A stretch of 64,000 nucleotides of DNA from Salinicola peritrichatus. GTDB lineage: Bacteria; Pseudomonadota; Gammaproteobacteria; Pseudomonadales; Halomonadaceae. Positions 26,820 to 35,830 of this stretch are shown in pieces. The stretch covers positions 1 through 64,000 of the forward strand of contig NZ_PZJU01000006.1 of the NCBI RefSeq assembly GCF_003206715.1, written 5' to 3'. The notes under the pieces were generated by a model. It was not told the origin of the DNA. It worked only from the letters and a program-made list of their open reading frames with translations, and searched no databases. Within the stretch, counting starts at the first letter, position 1, and the number at the start of each line of letters is the position of its first letter. A program made the position numbers and the translations under genes.

Positions 26820-27472
26820 CGGCTGCTGCCTCCTAGCTCAGCCTCTGCCTGGCGCCACGCTTCCTGCACTGCATGAAACGCCTCTGCACTCCCGCCACGA
26901 TCCGGATGTGTCTCGCGAAGCTTCCGCCGGTATGCGGCTTGCACCTCCTGACGATCACTGCTTTCCGTGCCGAGTATCGTTCGCCAGTGCGGCCGACCCA
27001 TGGCCTCCGGACTGGCCAGTTGGGCAAAGCCGGTGAATGCGGCCCGCATCAACCCGGCATCGTGGCGCTCGATGGTGCGCAACGATTCGATCACGTCGGC
27101 GATCGCGGCCAGGTTGTCAGCGATACGGGTGTAGACGTCGCACGGTATGCACTGCTGCTGTCCGTCCAGCTCGAAGTAGACCGCGGCGCCAGGGTCTTTC
27201 GGCTCACGCTGACCAGATCGAGGCAGGCCGTCGCTTCGGAGTGCCAGGTCGGAGCTGATGATGATAGTGTCCGGCGGCACCCGATAGGGATGGCCTGCGC
27301 GGGTGTATCGATCGAGAGCAGAAAGCACGCGGTCGCGACCCTCGGCCAGGGTCAGCTCCTTCAGACCCCAGCCCTGCGCGTTGCGCTTGCCAAAGCGGCC
27401 GGATTTGCGGTCATTGGCTAGCGTTCGCGGCTTGCCCGGCGGCCAGCATAGTGGCGAGGCCGTTATCGTCAC
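26816..27472 (-). CDS. Phage protein with C-terminal J domain
   Basis: A 218-aa protein (GTG start) ending in a J-domain-like segment: QEVQAAYRRKLRETHPDRGG with the HPD tripeptide near residues 190-192 and a following helix. The N-terminal 150 residues are not recognised. J domains recruit DnaK; in phages such proteins may aid replication complex remodelling. Confidence 0.75.
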   Translation of the reverse strand: MTITASPLCWPPGKPRTLANDRKSGRFGKRNAQGWGLKELTLAEGRDRVLSALDRYTRAGHPYRVPPDTIIISSDLALRSDGLPRSGQREPKDPGAAVYFELDGQQQCIPCDVYTRIADNLAAIADVIESLRTIERHDAGLMRAAFTGFAQLASPEAMGRPHWRTILGTESSDRQEVQAAYRRKLRETHPDRGGSAEAFHAVQEAWRQAEAELGGSSR

Positions 27473-27732
27473 GACTCACCTCCCAAGTTATTCAGAATCT
27501 GATCGACTTCTCCCACAGCTATCTGTGCTGCTGCGTAGTCAGCCGCAATCGCCCTGTGCATTCCTCCTTCTATCGACCGATTAGCCTGCTTATACAGCCC
27601 GGCGTGGCGCATGCAGCCATCGAACAGTTCACCTTTCGTTTTACGAAACAGTGCCGCCGAGCTGTCTTCCAGAACACAAACGCCGGCGATGGCCGGCGCG
27701 AATTGATTGGTGTAGGTGGTTGTGGTGGTCAT
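27469..27732 (-). CDS. Prophage hypothetical protein
   Basis: An 87-aa protein starting MTTTTTYTNQ with AGGGGG upstream of ATG 27732. No recognised domain. It overlaps its neighbours by 4 bases on each side, so it is a genuine operon member. Confidence 0.6.
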   Translation of the reverse strand: MTTTTTYTNQFAPAIAGVCVLEDSSAALFRKTKGELFDGCMRHAGLYKQANRSIEGGMHRAIAADYAAAQIAVGEVDQILNNLGGES

Positions 27733-28322
27733 GCGGCCCCCTTGATCCTTTGCGCGTAAGCGTGCCATGCATCTACGTCGCGCTTCTGGACTGATACCGT
27801 GTCATCACCTCGCTGCCACGTGACTCTCCCCTGAAGGCCGGGGACGCGCATGTCTACTCCAGGCTGATTGCTTCGCGAGGTGCCATGAAAGATGTAGGTG
27901 ATCTCTGCGCCGGGGAACTTCGCCCGAGCCTCATCGGCAACGGCCCGTTCCAGCTCCTGCCGCGCCTTAATCTCGGCTACTTCGGTATCGTGGTGCTCGG
28001 AGTTGTAGTAGGTCCAGTTGCCGACGAAGACAGGGTCACAGTCTTCCTCTTCGTCGTGGATCAGGTCTTCATAGATCACCTGGTCGCACCCGCAATTGCA
28101 CGGAACCCGCCATCCTTGATCTATTAGCGCGTGATCTGGAACACCACCGCGACGGCCGGCATATTGATCAGCCCATGGCGCACGCCGGCAAAACTCGACG
28201 AACTCCCATTCGGTGCCAAGCTCACCGGCACCTTGCCGGCGAGCGGCCGCGCTGTTGGTGGCGAACACGATGCAGCAATGAGCTTCGTGGTCTTCCTGAA
28301 CATGATATGCCTTCAGTTGCAT
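27729..28322 (-). CDS. Prophage hypothetical protein with a Cys-rich loop
   Basis: A 197-aa protein. ATG 28322 is preceded by AGGAG, so upstream in-frame codons are excluded. A segment PCNCGCDQVIYEDLIHDEEE (about 95-114) could bind metal. Function unknown. Confidence 0.62.
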   Translation of the reverse strand: MQLKAYHVQEDHEAHCCIVFATNSAAARRQGAGELGTEWEFVEFCRRAPWADQYAGRRGGVPDHALIDQGWRVPCNCGCDQVIYEDLIHDEEEDCDPVFVGNWTYYNSEHHDTEVAEIKARQELERAVADEARAKFPGAEITYIFHGTSRSNQPGVDMRVPGLQGRVTWQRGDDTVSVQKRDVDAWHAYAQRIKGAA

Positions 28323-28332
28323 GAGAGTCTCC

Positions 28333-29262
28333 TCACGGTGTTGGGACGCTCGGCTCGGCCTCGCCACCCAGCCATTCCAGCAGGCTGGCGATAACCTTCG
28401 ACATCGCGTCGCTCCACAGCGCGAAGTCCGTTTCGAGTCGCACGGCAGGGTCGTCGCCGTCATCGGCCTGGCTGGCTTCATCGAGCAGCGCGTCGTCGAA
28501 CTTCAGCCCCTTGATGCTCAAGTCATCGTAAAGCTGGAACCGCGCGAGACCTTCGATGCCAATGGCGAGACGCGTGGCCTGACGTCCCCCTTCCAGCAAG
28601 TGCTGCATTTCCTCGCTGTCCAGATCGACCTGGCGCGCGCGGTAGATTCCCTCATCCTCTGCGGCACGCAGTTCGACCTGGTCGCCCAGCAGCAAAATCG
28701 CCGGCCGGCTGCCTGGATCGCTCAGCCACTGCGTCATGCCGCGTGCCGGTGGTGTGCGTGTCGCCAGCGGCGTGACCTTGAGCGAGCCCAGCGACTGCCG
28801 CAGCAGATCCAGCGCTTCCTCGGCGGCTTTTCGGCTGCCGGCGTTGATGCCGATGATGCGGTTCGCGGTGTCCCACCAGACATCGATCCGCTTCGTGCGC
28901 GTGAATGCCTGCGGTAGCAACTCTTCCAGTACCTGCTCCTTGAGTAACTGGCGCTCACGACGGGACAGGGGCTGGCCCTCAGCGGCTTCGCGGGCCTCTG
29001 CCCGTTCGGCCACTTCGTCATTGACCACCGCCGCAGGCAGCAGGCGCTCCTGCTTGAGCATCGTGATCAGGATGTGGCGCTGGATCTCGTGGGAGAGCGC
29101 CTCGCTCTGCTTGCCGGCCGGCGTAGTCCAACCGACGCGGCGCATCTCTCGCGGCGACACGGGGCGGAAGGCGAACTCGGCCAGTGCGGCTTCGAGGTCT
29201 TCGAGCGCGATCGCCTGTTCGTCGCCGTGGATGCGGTAGAAAAACATGGCTTTGGGGAACAT
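28333..29262 (-). CDS. rdgC: RdgC-like recombination-associated protein
   Basis: A 309-aa homologue of RdgC: it starts MFPKAMFFYRI and has the PVSPREMRRVGW segment near 34-45, RIDVWWDTANRIIGINAGS, the LRQSLGSLKVTPLATRTPP strand and a C-terminal DFALWSDAMSKVI. RdgC is a ring-shaped DNA-binding protein that restrains RecA; phage copies probably shield or tune recombination of phage DNA. Length is typical. Confidence 0.88.
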   Translation of the reverse strand: MFPKAMFFYRIHGDEQAIALEDLEAALAEFAFRPVSPREMRRVGWTTPAGKQSEALSHEIQRHILITMLKQERLLPAAVVNDEVAERAEAREAAEGQPLSRRERQLLKEQVLEELLPQAFTRTKRIDVWWDTANRIIGINAGSRKAAEEALDLLRQSLGSLKVTPLATRTPPARGMTQWLSDPGSRPAILLLGDQVELRAAEDEGIYRARQVDLDSEEMQHLLEGGRQATRLAIGIEGLARFQLYDDLSIKGLKFDDALLDEASQADDGDDPAVRLETDFALWSDAMSKVIASLLEWLGGEAEPSVPTP

Positions 29263-29272
29263 TACGGATCTC

Positions 29273-30358
29273 CTAGAACGAAGAAGCCGCCCCAGAGGCG
29301 GCTTCGTTGATGATTAGCTTTGTGTCTCGATATGCCTCGATGAACGTCACCGCCGCTTCCGCGACGATCGCGTTTCCGTAGGCGCGCAGTCGTCCCACTC
29401 GGGAGGGAGCCCCATGAGCCAGCGGGAGTGTGCCGGGTTCAACTGGCCGCCACTTTCCATCCCGGCAGAAGATCCAGTCAGCATCTCGCCAGAAGCCGTT
29501 AGTCGGGCCGGGCCGCACATCTTGGCGATCCCCTGATTCGATGGTCGCGGCTTTGTCTTGTCCCCCTGGTCGTACTGGTAGTCGCCTCGGCGGCTGTCGA
29601 TCGTCGTGGGCGTCTGCCATCCGGCCATCTCTGCCTGGAGGTTCAGCGCCGTCAGGCTGACTCCGCACTTTCCGTCGAGTTTCCGTTTCCGATCGAGAAA
29701 TGCTTCCGGCGACCCACCGGCTTCCGTTGTTGTGGGCGTTCCCCAGCCTGCCAGCATCGCGAAGTCGTTCAGGTTCGATCCGTGACGAGTTTCGCCCATC
29801 GCGCGCTTCGCTTGGCCACCGCCTGTGCTGTCGCTGGTTTGGGTTGTCGGCCAGCCCGTCAGCAACAAACCACAGCCGTTGTCGCCAGTGCGGCGCGCCG
29901 ACGCCCGCAGCGCACAGATCCGCCGTCCCGACGGCGTAGCCCGTTCCTTCCAGGTCAGCTTGCACAAGGTCGAGCCAACCGAGGCCGTCCTTGCTCGCAA
30001 CCTGCTCGCCAAAGACGACTGGAGGGCGGCACTGTTCGATGAGATGGTGGAACGCTGGCCATAGGTGCCGCTCGTCAAGCATTCCAGATCGGCGGCCTGC
30101 CGCGCTGAAAGGTTGGCAGGGGCAGGAACCACTCCAAACAGGTCGACTATCTGGCCAGCCGGCACGCCGAAGCGCGTAGGACCAGACACCGATTCCGGCG
30201 AAGAAGTGGCACTGCGTGTATCCATGCAGGTCGCTGGGATAGACATCGCGAATATCTCTCTCGTCTACGTCGCCGGGCGCGATGTGGCCGGCCTCGATGA
30301 GGTTTCGCAACCACTGCGCGGCGTATGGGTCGAACTCGTTGTAGTAGGCGCGTGGCAT
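29273..30358 (-). CDS. DNA cytosine-C5 methyltransferase
   Basis: A 361-aa C5 methyltransferase with motifs in order: I ([11 protein letters not shown], about 50-60), IV ([12 protein letters not shown], catalytic Cys about 81), VI as GEQV instead of the usual ENV, VIII ([12 protein letters not shown]), and a C-terminal motif X-like [21 protein letters not shown]. The middle part is low-complexity and Arg-rich; there a second reading frame (29347-30246) is also open. It probably protects phage DNA against host restriction. GGAGG precedes ATG 30358. A 9-bp hairpin (29283-29305) spans the end of the gene. Confidence 0.9.
   Translation of the reverse strand: MPRAYYNEFDPYAAQWLRNLIEAGHIAPGDVDERDIRDVYPSDLHGYTQCHFFAGIGVWSYALRRAGWPDSRPVWSGSCPCQPFSAAGRRSGMLDERHLWPAFHHLIEQCRPPVVFGEQVASKDGLGWLDLVQADLEGTGYAVGTADLCAAGVGAPHWRQRLWFVADGLADNPNQRQHRRWPSEARDGRNSSRIEPERLRDAGRLGNAHNNGSRWVAGSISRSETETRRKVRSQPDGAEPPGRDGRMADAHDDRQPPRRLPVRPGGQDKAATIESGDRQDVRPGPTNGFWRDADWIFCRDGKWRPVEPGTLPLAHGAPSRVGRLRAYGNAIVAEAAVTFIEAYRDTKLIINEAASGAASSF
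29347..30246 (-). CDS. Overlapping reading frame inside the C5 methyltransferase gene
   Basis: A 299-aa ORF shifted by one base relative to the methyltransferase and lying wholly inside it. Its product has an ordered, non-random look: repeated [16 protein letters not shown] units, [13 protein letters not shown], and the end [20 protein letters not shown]. From memory, proteins with this ending occur in other phages linked to cytosine methyltransferases. GAGAGA lies upstream of ATG 30246. Function is unknown; it may assist target recognition. The alternative, that it is an accidental ORF, is weakened by its length and motif content. Confidence 0.55.
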   Translation of the reverse strand: MSIPATCMDTRSATSSPESVSGPTRFGVPAGQIVDLFGVVPAPANLSARQAADLECLTSGTYGQRSTISSNSAALQSSLASRLRARTASVGSTLCKLTWKERATPSGRRICALRASARRTGDNGCGLLLTGWPTTQTSDSTGGGQAKRAMGETRHGSNLNDFAMLAGWGTPTTTEAGGSPEAFLDRKRKLDGKCGVSLTALNLQAEMAGWQTPTTIDSRRGDYQYDQGDKTKPRPSNQGIAKMCGPARLTASGEMLTGSSAGMESGGQLNPAHSRWLMGLPPEWDDCAPTETRSSRKRR

Positions 30359-30387
30359 GCGTCCTCCAGAACCAAGGAAGCCGCCAA

Positions 30388-32922
30388 TCAGGCGGCCTCG
30401 TCGTCTTCAAGCACATCGAATAGCGATGGCATCGACATCTCTCGTTCAGCGGCCGCGCAGTAGGCGGCGCCATCCAGGTAATAGGCGGGATTGAGCTCGA
30501 CGCCGCGGCCGCGACGCTTGAGCTTCACCGCACAGTACGGCACGGTCATTAGCCCGCCGAACGGGTCGAAGATCTCTTCGCCGGGCATGCTGTACTGCTC
30601 GATGCAGCGCTCGACGATGTCGATCGGCAGTGGGCACAGATGCTGATCCTTGCCCTTCGAGGCCTGGCTGGTGTTGAGCGTCCGCATCCTGACCACGTCT
30701 GCCCATACGTCCGGGTGCCAGCTCTGCGGCTGTAGCAGCATGAATGTCGTTGGCAGCCATCCCGATTCGTCGACGGCTTCGGCAATCTTCACGTTGTGCC
30801 GGTAGTCGTAGACGGTCTCCAGGCTGTAGCGCTTGTACAGTTGGAAGATGGCGGCCTGATCCAGTGATTCGAGCTCTTTCGGATCGAGCAGGCGGTCGCC
30901 GCTGGACCGCATGAATCCATGGGCGTCCATCTGCCAGCGCGCGCGAGAATATTCGGCCTTGTTCTTCACGACCGGCGTGTCGGCATAGCCGTTGCTGGGA
31001 TCGCTCGTCGGCTTTCGGAACACCAGCAGGTACTCCGGCATGCCGTTGCCCATGCGCGAGCCGTCCTTGCACTGCTCGGACCATCCCAGCCGGTAGGTCT
31101 GATTGTTCTCGCGTACGACATCGGTGACGATCGTCTTCCTGGCCAGGAACGCGAAGCCGTGCTTCGTGAAGTTGGCAACGGTCTCGTCGCTGAACGGGTG
31201 GACGGTCTGGAAGCCGAACCCGTTGATGCCGCCCGGCGTGATTCGGTCCTTCACGTGGATCGCCGCGACGCGCCCCGGTTTCAGCACGCGCAGCAACTCC
31301 GGTACCAGGTAGTCCATCTGCTGCCAGAAATGCGCGTTATCGTCGGTGTGGCCGAAGTCGTTATAGCTCGGGCTGTACTCGTACTGCGTCGCGAACGGAA
31401 TGCTGGTCACGATCAGGTCGACGCTGTTCTCGTCCATGCTGCGCGTCTCTTCCACGCAGTCGTTGTTGACCACCGTGTAGTCTTGGCCACTCGCCTCGAC
31501 GCGCTTCACGCCCAGCGAGCGAGCTAGCGTTGCCGCCATGGCGGCATGGGTGAGGCCGTACTCTCGTATGAACTCGGTCATCTTCTTCACCATCGTGTCG
31601 TGCTGGCGCCATTTCCGCTCGAGCTGACGCTTCACCTCGACTTCGGCTTCGGTGTAGATCAAATCGATCCGGACCGGCCTGGTTTGGAGGAAGCGCTGGA
31701 TGCGGTGAATGGCTTGAATGAAGTCGTTGAACTTGAACCCGATGCCGAGGAATACGGCCCAGGCGCAATGCCGCTGGAAGTTGCAGCCGCTGCCGGCGAT
31801 GGAGGGCTTGGCGGCGAGTTCCTGGAAGCGACCGTCACTGAAATCGACGATGGCCTGTTCGCGCTTGTCCAGGTCCTGGCTGCCGTAGACGCTCACGATA
31901 TCGGGAATCGCTGACTCGATGGCGTGACGCTCGGCCTCGAGGTCGTGCCAGATCAGACGGTGCGCCGCCGGATCCTCGGCGCGGATGGCCATGAGCTTGT
32001 CGATACGCGCCGGCAGGCTGTCGCGTTTCTCGCGCGCCGCGTCCTGGATGCCGATCGCGGCATTGGCGAACAACCGGCCCTGGCCATCTTTCTCGGCGCC
32101 GGCCTTGGTGTGGTCGCTGGGAATCTCGTGCCAGCGCACATCCATTGAGGGGAGTTCGTAGCCCTCGTCGCTGAATCCGAGATCGGAGGGGCGCTGGACG
32201 AACAGCCCCCAGCTCGCTACCCACAGCCAGAACTCCTTCTCCTTGTGCGGGTGCAGTGTGAGCTTGTCGGCCTTCTCGGCGTTGCGCTTGAAGAAGCGCG
32301 TCTTGGCCTGGCCGACGTCCATGATGCCCAGGAAAGCCGCATAGGCGAGCAGCTCGATGTACTCGTTCGGGCTCGGCGTTGCCGTGGCCACGAACCGGTA
32401 CCGGATCCCTTCGGTGCGGATCCCGTTCTTCCGGTCATCGCCGGCGAACAGCGCCATGAACTCGCGGAAAGTCTTGCTGCCGCCGAAGCCGCGCAGGCAG
32501 GATGCCTCGTCGAGCGATGTCACGCTGAACAGCCTGGGATCGAGCTTACCGTCGCGCACCGACTCGTAGTTTGTGAGGTAGATCGCCTCCGGGTCGGTAG
32601 CCTCCTCGATCCGGCGGATGAACTTCACCTTGATGCCGAGCATCTCGGCGTCACGCCGGAACTCTTGGCGAACGCCCAGCGGGATGACGATCAGCGCCAT
32701 GCCGCCGGCACGCTCACGACAGATCCGCACCGCCTCGAGCTGAATAACAGACTTGCCCAGGCCAAAGGCGGCGAAACAAGCCCGACGGCCGCCGTCGACC
32801 ATCCACTGCACCATGGCGCGCTGGTGATCCTTCAGGATTGGGTTGATGTCGGCGGGGGCGATCGGTACGCCATAGACAGGCGCGACCGCGACCTTCGCCT
32901 TGAGGAAGTCGTGGTATTCCAT
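30388..32922 (-). CDS. Helicase-DNA methyltransferase fusion
   Basis: An 844-aa protein in two parts. The N-terminal half is an SF2/SNF2-like ATPase: AAFGLGKSVIQLE (Walker A, about 51-63), SLDEAS (Walker B, about 136-141), FVATATPSPNEYIE (motif III) and QAIHRIQRFLQTR (motif VI). The C-terminal half is a beta-class amino-methyltransferase with motif IV TSIPF near 505 placed before motif I (FDPFGG near 784). No nuclease domain is seen. It may modify phage DNA processively, like the modification half of a Type I or ISP-like system. GGAG precedes ATG 32922. Confidence 0.82.
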   Translation of the reverse strand: MEYHDFLKAKVAVAPVYGVPIAPADINPILKDHQRAMVQWMVDGGRRACFAAFGLGKSVIQLEAVRICRERAGGMALIVIPLGVRQEFRRDAEMLGIKVKFIRRIEEATDPEAIYLTNYESVRDGKLDPRLFSVTSLDEASCLRGFGGSKTFREFMALFAGDDRKNGIRTEGIRYRFVATATPSPNEYIELLAYAAFLGIMDVGQAKTRFFKRNAEKADKLTLHPHKEKEFWLWVASWGLFVQRPSDLGFSDEGYELPSMDVRWHEIPSDHTKAGAEKDGQGRLFANAAIGIQDAAREKRDSLPARIDKLMAIRAEDPAAHRLIWHDLEAERHAIESAIPDIVSVYGSQDLDKREQAIVDFSDGRFQELAAKPSIAGSGCNFQRHCAWAVFLGIGFKFNDFIQAIHRIQRFLQTRPVRIDLIYTEAEVEVKRQLERKWRQHDTMVKKMTEFIREYGLTHAAMAATLARSLGVKRVEASGQDYTVVNNDCVEETRSMDENSVDLIVTSIPFATQYEYSPSYNDFGHTDDNAHFWQQMDYLVPELLRVLKPGRVAAIHVKDRITPGGINGFGFQTVHPFSDETVANFTKHGFAFLARKTIVTDVVRENNQTYRLGWSEQCKDGSRMGNGMPEYLLVFRKPTSDPSNGYADTPVVKNKAEYSRARWQMDAHGFMRSSGDRLLDPKELESLDQAAIFQLYKRYSLETVYDYRHNVKIAEAVDESGWLPTTFMLLQPQSWHPDVWADVVRMRTLNTSQASKGKDQHLCPLPIDIVERCIEQYSMPGEEIFDPFGGLMTVPYCAVKLKRRGRGVELNPAYYLDGAAYCAAAEREMSMPSLFDVLEDDEAA

Positions 32923-32979
32923 GGATGCTCCAGAACTAAGTCGGCCACCGCGTGGGTGGCCAATCAAATAGGGTGGGAC

Positions 32980-33096
32980 TCAGTCCCGGTTGTCTTCGGC
33001 CCACGCCTGATTCCACGAGTCGATGACTCGATAGACGCGACGAACCAGCCATGGCGTCACTGCAACGCCGACGGCGGTGAATGCTATCCAAGCCAT
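32980..33096 (-). CDS. 38-residue single-span membrane peptide
   Basis: A short ORF with an excellent GGAGG ribosome site five bases before ATG 33096. It encodes an N-terminal hydrophobic helix (MAWIAFTAVGVAVTPWLV) and a charged tail. It fits between neighbours without overlap. Function unknown. Confidence 0.5.
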   Translation of the reverse strand: MAWIAFTAVGVAVTPWLVRRVYRVIDSWNQAWAEDNRD

Positions 33097-33108
33097 GGCT
33101 GCCTCCGG

Positions 33109-33300
33109 CTAGAAGTGGTTGAGCCGCTTGGCCCGGCGCCGAGCTTTCCGCTTGGCTGCCTGGCGCTGGTGGGATTTGACGCTGCCGGCCTGGGCGCGCG
33201 GCATCGGCTGGATGTAGGGCGTGGCCTGCGTGCATCGGGGCAGGTTCCAGTCCTGAGCGGTGGCGCTGAGCATGCGGGCAACGGCGGAGAGGATGGTCAT
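33109..33300 (-). CDS. Small very basic protein
   Basis: A 63-aa ORF with a strongly basic C-terminus (KRKARRRAKRLNHF). Its ATG overlaps the stop of the MazG-like gene (TGATG), which supports translation by coupling. It may bind nucleic acid; no family recognised. Confidence 0.5.
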   Translation of the reverse strand: MTILSAVARMLSATAQDWNLPRCTQATPYIQPMPRAQAGSVKSHQRQAAKRKARRRAKRLNHF

Positions 33301-33701
33301 CAGTAAGCCTTTCCTCCGGCCTTGATGCGATTTTCCGGCTTGTGATCGGCGCGCCGCGCGTTGTATTCAAGTTTCTCCACCATGGCCCCGATGATGTCGT
33401 AGCCAGCGCGGCCTGCCAGGTCATAGATCCGTATGACAGCATCGGCCAACTCAACCTCGACCATCTCGCGGTGTGGCAGTTTGTCGTCCATCAATCCTTT
33501 GCGATGCCCCTCCATTGCCTCGCTGATTTCCGAATGAATCAGGCACAGCTTTTGCGCGAATCGCTCCGGGGTGAGTTCGTAAGCCTGCCCAGTTTTGGCA
33601 TCAGACCACCATCCGGCGGCGCATGATCTCTGATAGCACAGCCTTGCCAGTTGTTCGGCGCCACGCTGGTCGAACTCTCCAATCATCGTGCTTTTGCTCA
33701 T
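33300..33701 (-). CDS. MazG-like nucleoside triphosphate pyrophosphohydrolase
   Basis: A 133-aa all-alpha NTP pyrophosphatase-like protein. It has the metal-binding pattern HSEISEAMEGHRKG (E-x2-E type, about 56-69) and the second acidic motif EVELADAVIRIYD (E-x2-D, about 82-94). Such enzymes alter nucleotide or (p)ppGpp pools in infected cells. Three ATGs in a row follow AAGGAG; the last (33701) has the best spacing. Confidence 0.75.
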   Translation of the reverse strand: MSKSTMIGEFDQRGAEQLARLCYQRSCAAGWWSDAKTGQAYELTPERFAQKLCLIHSEISEAMEGHRKGLMDDKLPHREMVEVELADAVIRIYDLAGRAGYDIIGAMVEKLEYNARRADHKPENRIKAGGKAY

Positions 33702-33751
33702 CATCATCTCCTTGAATTGGGGCCATCTTGACGCGGTGGCACACGGCCCGG

Positions 33752-34177
33752 TCAGTGCATGACGGGGTCAGGTTTCACCGCTGGATGCTGCTTGATTTTT
33801 TCGAGATAGCGCTGCATCAGATGCTCGTCGGCTTCGCGGAAGCGCTCGAAACTCGCGATCTTCGCCATCTCGCACATTGCCGGCAGCAAGCCGGTATACG
33901 ATTCGTCCGTCACGAACACTGGCTGACCATCCGTATCGATCACTGGAATCTCTACAAGTCTCTTGCCAGTACGTTTTTCTGTGACGTTGATTGCATGGCC
34001 TTCTCCCCGAACAACGAGGAAAGCAAATGCTTCGATGGTTTCGCCCTGGTGGTTGCCATCAAGCACTTCGAGACGAAGGTCGCAAAACGCTTCTACCTCA
34101 GTCGGTCCCTGGTCGGTCTGCACCAGTCGCATGAAGTCTTCATCGCCAATCGGCTCTACCGTTTCTTCGAGCTGCAT
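33752..34177 (-). CDS. Prophage hypothetical protein
   Basis: A 141-aa acidic protein with AAGGAG before ATG 34177. No recognised domain; it looks mixed alpha/beta. The 224 bases upstream to the ssb stop hold no ORF I would support. Confidence 0.62.
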   Translation of the reverse strand: MQLEETVEPIGDEDFMRLVQTDQGPTEVEAFCDLRLEVLDGNHQGETIEAFAFLVVRGEGHAINVTEKRTGKRLVEIPVIDTDGQPVFVTDESYTGLLPAMCEMAKIASFERFREADEHLMQRYLEKIKQHPAVKPDPVMH

Positions 34178-34401
34178 GATGATCTCCTTGAATTCGATGG
34201 CCCCGTCTCGTGGGGCATCCGGCTTTGCCTGGGCCTACCGCATTTGCGGTTCCGGTCATCCGTAAACGCTCGACCCCATGCCGAGCGCCCACGGGTAGTC
34301 CCGGGAGTGCGGCCCATCTCAGCTGCTGACGTGGATATTGGATACGCAAACCACCCGCCGGCCCGTCCGAGCGAGCAGCGCGGTGCGGCGGGGTGTCCTA
34401 A

Positions 34402-34875
34402 TCAGAAGGGGATTTCGTCGTTGAAATCGTCGAAGCTGCCGGGCGCCGGCGCTCCGTAATTCTGCTGACCGCCTTGCGGCGGTTGGTTCTGCTGCTGTGC
34501 GTAGTTGGATTTAGCCTGCTGATAGCCGCCGTAGTTCGGCTGTTGTGACGATTGCTGCTGCCCACCTTGGCCGCCAACCAGATTGATCTCAGAAACCTTC
34601 AGCGTTACCGCAAACCCTGGGCTGCCATCTTTCTTTTGAAACTCACGCGTACCAATCTCACCAGATACGAACACCTCCTGCCCCTTGACGAGGTATTGAA
34701 TCAAGCCACCCTCGGCGCGCTTTCCCCAGATCGAACAATCCAACCAGAGAGTGGACTTGTTCTGCCCAAAGCCGACATCCACCGCGACGGGAAATCCCGC
34801 CACGGCATGGCCGCCTTGGGTCTGGCGAACTTCTGCCTGACGACCTACGCGTCCGACTGCTGTGTAAACACCCAT
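34402..34875 (-). CDS. ssb: Single-stranded DNA-binding protein
   Basis: A 157-aa SSB: an OB-fold of about 105 residues, then a Gln/Gly/Asn-rich linker and the acidic tip DDFNDEIPF that recruits partner proteins. AAGGGG precedes ATG 34875. It is coupled to the gene upstream (TGAAATG) and belongs with the Rad52-like annealase in a phage recombination cassette. Confidence 0.93.
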   Translation of the reverse strand: MGVYTAVGRVGRQAEVRQTQGGHAVAGFPVAVDVGFGQNKSTLWLDCSIWGKRAEGGLIQYLVKGQEVFVSGEIGTREFQKKDGSPGFAVTLKVSEINLVGGQGGQQQSSQQPNYGGYQQAKSNYAQQQNQPPQGGQQNYGAPAPGSFDDFNDEIPF

Positions 34876-34876
34876 T

Positions 34877-35830
34877 TCATACCCCTTGGTTAAATGCAGT
34901 GTGGCGGACATCGCCGGCGGCGATAGCAGTGAGAGCAGCGTGAGCGGATTGTGTGTCCAGACCGGCATCGATCAGATCGGCCAGGGCCTCATTCCAGCGA
35001 GATTGCTCTTTGACATGAGCGGCCTGCGGCTCATCGAAACCAGGATCAAAACCGATCCACTCAGGGGTATCCGATGGCGCAGCGTACGTTACCTGCTGTG
35101 CCGGATCATCCGCCGGGGCAGTCACCGCGGTGGCGGCAGCTTCCTGCTGCTCCTTAAATCGACGCAGTTCTTCTAGCTCGGCGCGCTCCGCTTCCTGGCG
35201 CTCTGCTTCTTCTCGCAGCCGGCGGCGCTCTGCCTCAACTTCCGCTTGCTCGGCGGCGAGTCGTTCACGTTCCAGCGCGGCAGCATGCATGTCGCGGAGC
35301 GTATTGATGACGTTAGCCTTCGCGTCTTCGGCTTCGGCAGTGATGTCGAAATAGTCGCCAGTGCTGATATCGAGAGCCGAGTCGTATAGATCGGCCAGGG
35401 CAGTGGAGTCGAGGCCCTGGGCGGTATCGAGATAGCTGTTGATCTCCCGATCGAGGCGCTCGCGCAGCCGGGCGATGCGTTCTTCCTTTTTGCGCTGTTC
35501 TGCCTCGTCCGCGGCCTGCTTCGCATCGCGGTGCGGCTTCTCAAGTTTCTCGATTTCCGAGATCAGTGATTTGCCATAGTTGTTCACTCGCTCGATGAAG
35601 TCGCGGTGTGGCTTAGTGATCGCCAGTCGGGCTTTGTCTGTCCCGGTACGGTAGCCGGTTAGTTCCTTGATCGATGCCTTACCGGCCTTGTAGCCCTCTG
35701 GAGTCGAGTAGTCCGGCACGTTGCCGTGGCGGGCGCGGAGTTCGGCCAGCGCCTGCTCGACGCGGTTCAACTCGACGAGCTCGGTGCCGTAGGGCTCCTG
35801 GTCGTTCAGTTTCTCTGCTGTGTTAGCCAT
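34877..35830 (-). CDS. Coiled-coil phage recombination-cassette protein (DUF1351-like)
   Basis: A 317-aa protein with a long central coiled coil (about 85-235, rich in Glu, Arg, Ala) and an N-terminal segment GYRTGTDKARLAITKPHRDF typical of proteins encoded between phage annealases and SSB. ATG 35830 overlaps the end of the annealase gene by 8 bases. It probably assists the annealase; its enzymatic role, if any, is unknown. Confidence 0.65.
   Translation of the reverse strand: MANTAEKLNDQEPYGTELVELNRVEQALAELRARHGNVPDYSTPEGYKAGKASIKELTGYRTGTDKARLAITKPHRDFIERVNNYGKSLISEIEKLEKPHRDAKQAADEAEQRKKEERIARLRERLDREINSYLDTAQGLDSTALADLYDSALDISTGDYFDITAEAEDAKANVINTLRDMHAAALERERLAAEQAEVEAERRRLREEAERQEAERAELEELRRFKEQQEAAATAVTAPADDPAQQVTYAAPSDTPEWIGFDPGFDEPQAAHVKEQSRWNEALADLIDAGLDTQSAHAALTAIAAGDVRHTAFNQGV

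Noticed and set aside
32245-33306. Plus-strand ORF of 353 aa opposite the helicase-methyltransferase
   Set aside because: Antisense shadow; crosses the real gene start and small genes with good ribosome sites.
34140-34349. Minus-strand 69-aa ORF between ssb and the next gene
   Set aside because: No ribosome site and overlaps a well-started gene.
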